DNA of 6,248 nt from Clostridiaceae bacterium (GTDB taxonomy: Bacteria > Bacillota > Clostridia > Clostridiales > Clostridiaceae): contig DOKV01000084.1 of the NCBI GenBank assembly GCA_003510765.1, forward strand, positions 1 through 6,248, written 5' to 3'. The translations under genes and the position numbers were made by a program. The notes beneath the pieces are model-generated. The model searched no databases, was not told the DNA's origin, and worked only from the letters and a program-made list of their open reading frames with translations. Each line of letters begins with the position of its first letter. The first letter of the stretch is position 1. Below are positions 5,535 through 6,248 of this stretch, piece after piece.

Positions 5535-6248
5535 TCACTGGGTATAGATTCGTTTCTTTTCCAGCATACCGATGGACAGCTCCGTGAGGATGGCCATGAG
5601 GGTCACGGGAATGGACCCCATGAGGATGAGAATCATATCAAAGGTTCTTACGCCATTGACCACCAATACCCCTAGGCCGCCTGCACCTGCCGCCGCCGCT
5701 AAGGTGGCGGCACTGATGTTGATCACCGTGGAGGTGCGAATGCCTCCTAAGATGGTTTTCATGGCCAAGGGAATCTTCACTTTTCTATAGATGTCTAGCT
5801 CCGTCATGCCCATGCCTTTGGCCGCTTCCACCACGGCTTCTGACACCTCCTCAATCCCCACCACCACGTTATACACAATGGGCATCAAGGCATAGAGGAA
5901 AAGAGCAACGATGGCCCCTTCCAGGCCATAGCCCACCACGGGGATCACCAAAGCCAAAATGGCTGCCGTGGGAAAGGTTTGACCAAGGCTCACCAGTTTC
6001 ATCAAAGACCCTTTGAAAGGCTTCCCCCAAGAGGTGGTGAGAAAGAGACCCAAGAAAAACCCCAGGAAAATAGCCAAGAAACTGGAAATCAGCACCATCT
6101 CCATATGCTCTATGAAGAGGACCCTCAACGGGGTACGCCCCCCTTCCGGGAATTTAGATGCAAAAAACTGCCCTAAAAATCCTTCCAAGGTTTTGGGGAA
6201 AAGAAGGATCCACAAAAGAACCATCAGTAAGAGACCCACCACAACGCC
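5535..6248 (-). CDS. Osmoprotectant (glycine betaine/choline-type) ABC transporter permease, 5' end outside the window
   Basis: Membrane permease of an osmoprotectant-uptake ABC importer of the ProW/OpuCB/YehW class. The reading frame stays open to the right edge, so the true start is probably outside; 237 codons plus the stop are present. Counting from GTG 6242, hydrophobic segments lie near 1-15, 46-69, 86-105, 107-128, 165-195 and 203-225. The cytoplasmic EAA loop that contacts the ATPase is clear: EAA (139-141), G145, then V-K-I-P (155-158), fitting EAA-x3-G-x9-[IV]-x-[LI]-P. GQTFPTAA (87-94), YALMPIV (117-123) and GAGGLG (186-191) are also typical of the family. An extra N-terminal helix and a linker of about 30 residues before the core resemble the YehW form more than the shorter OpuCB. 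The ATPase, solute-binding protein and any second permease should lie upstream on the minus strand, beyond 6248. The substrate is inferred from family only. Confidence 0.88.
   Translation of the reverse strand, partial: GVVVGLLLMVLLWILLFPKTLEGFLGQFFASKFPEGGRTPLRVLFIEHMEMVLISSFLAIFLGFFLGLFLTTSWGKPFKGSLMKLVSLGQTFPTAAILALVIPVVGYGLEGAIVALFLYALMPIVYNVVVGIEEVSEAVVEAAKGMGMTELDIYRKVKIPLAMKTILGGIRTSTVINISAATLAAAAGAGGLGVLVVNGVRTFDMILILMGSIPVTLMAILTELSIGMLEKKRIYTQ

Noticed and set aside
1..6248. CRISPR array, insertion sequence, tRNA/rRNA, defence or toxin-antitoxin system
   Set aside because: No direct repeats, transposase, conserved RNA-gene folds or characteristic protein motifs of such systems were seen; all sizeable genes have ordinary family assignments.

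Overview
The window reads as an ordinary chromosomal stretch from a low-to-moderate GC Gram-positive bacterium, most likely a clostridial Firmicute. This is inferred from the strong AGGAGG-type Shine-Dalgarno sites, the sigma-A-like promoters, the intrinsic terminators, the clostridial-style M3 oligoendopeptidase, and the mix of a Cof-type phosphatase with an osmoprotectant ABC permease. No mobile element, CRISPR array, rRNA or tRNA is visible, and the coding density is high.

Layout. Bases 1-151 are a leader with an inverted repeat and no convincing gene. Four plus-strand genes follow. (1) 152-1294 is a bacterial relative of archaeo-eukaryotic release factor 1 (baeRF-like), closed by a 13-bp hairpin at 1316-1347. 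(2) 1418-2281 is a Cof-type HAD phosphatase. (3) 2328-2705 is a 125-residue four-helix membrane protein with two His pairs placed as in diheme b-type cytochromes; no terminator separates it from gene 2, so the two are probably co-transcribed. (4) 2774-3592 is an alpha/beta hydrolase that probably starts at TTG. A bidirectional terminator at 3601-3646 separates these from two minus-strand genes. 3655-5424 is an oligoendopeptidase F (M3 metallopeptidase) with its own extended -10 promoter. 5535-6248 is an osmoprotectant-type ABC permease that runs off the right edge.

How the genes relate. I see no single pathway. They look like housekeeping and stress-adaptation units: translation quality control (inferred), phosphate-ester hydrolysis, membrane redox, ester hydrolysis, peptide turnover and compatible-solute uptake.

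The two most interesting items are small. One is the cytochrome-like protein, whose helices 2 and 4 repeat the same HKxxG-x9-H pattern. The other is the 60-base junction at 2709-2776. There, one long hairpin contains the -10 box of the next gene in its left arm and that gene's Shine-Dalgarno in its right arm, with the start codon in the U-rich tail. It looks like a terminator, promoter and ribosome-site control element packed into one structure.
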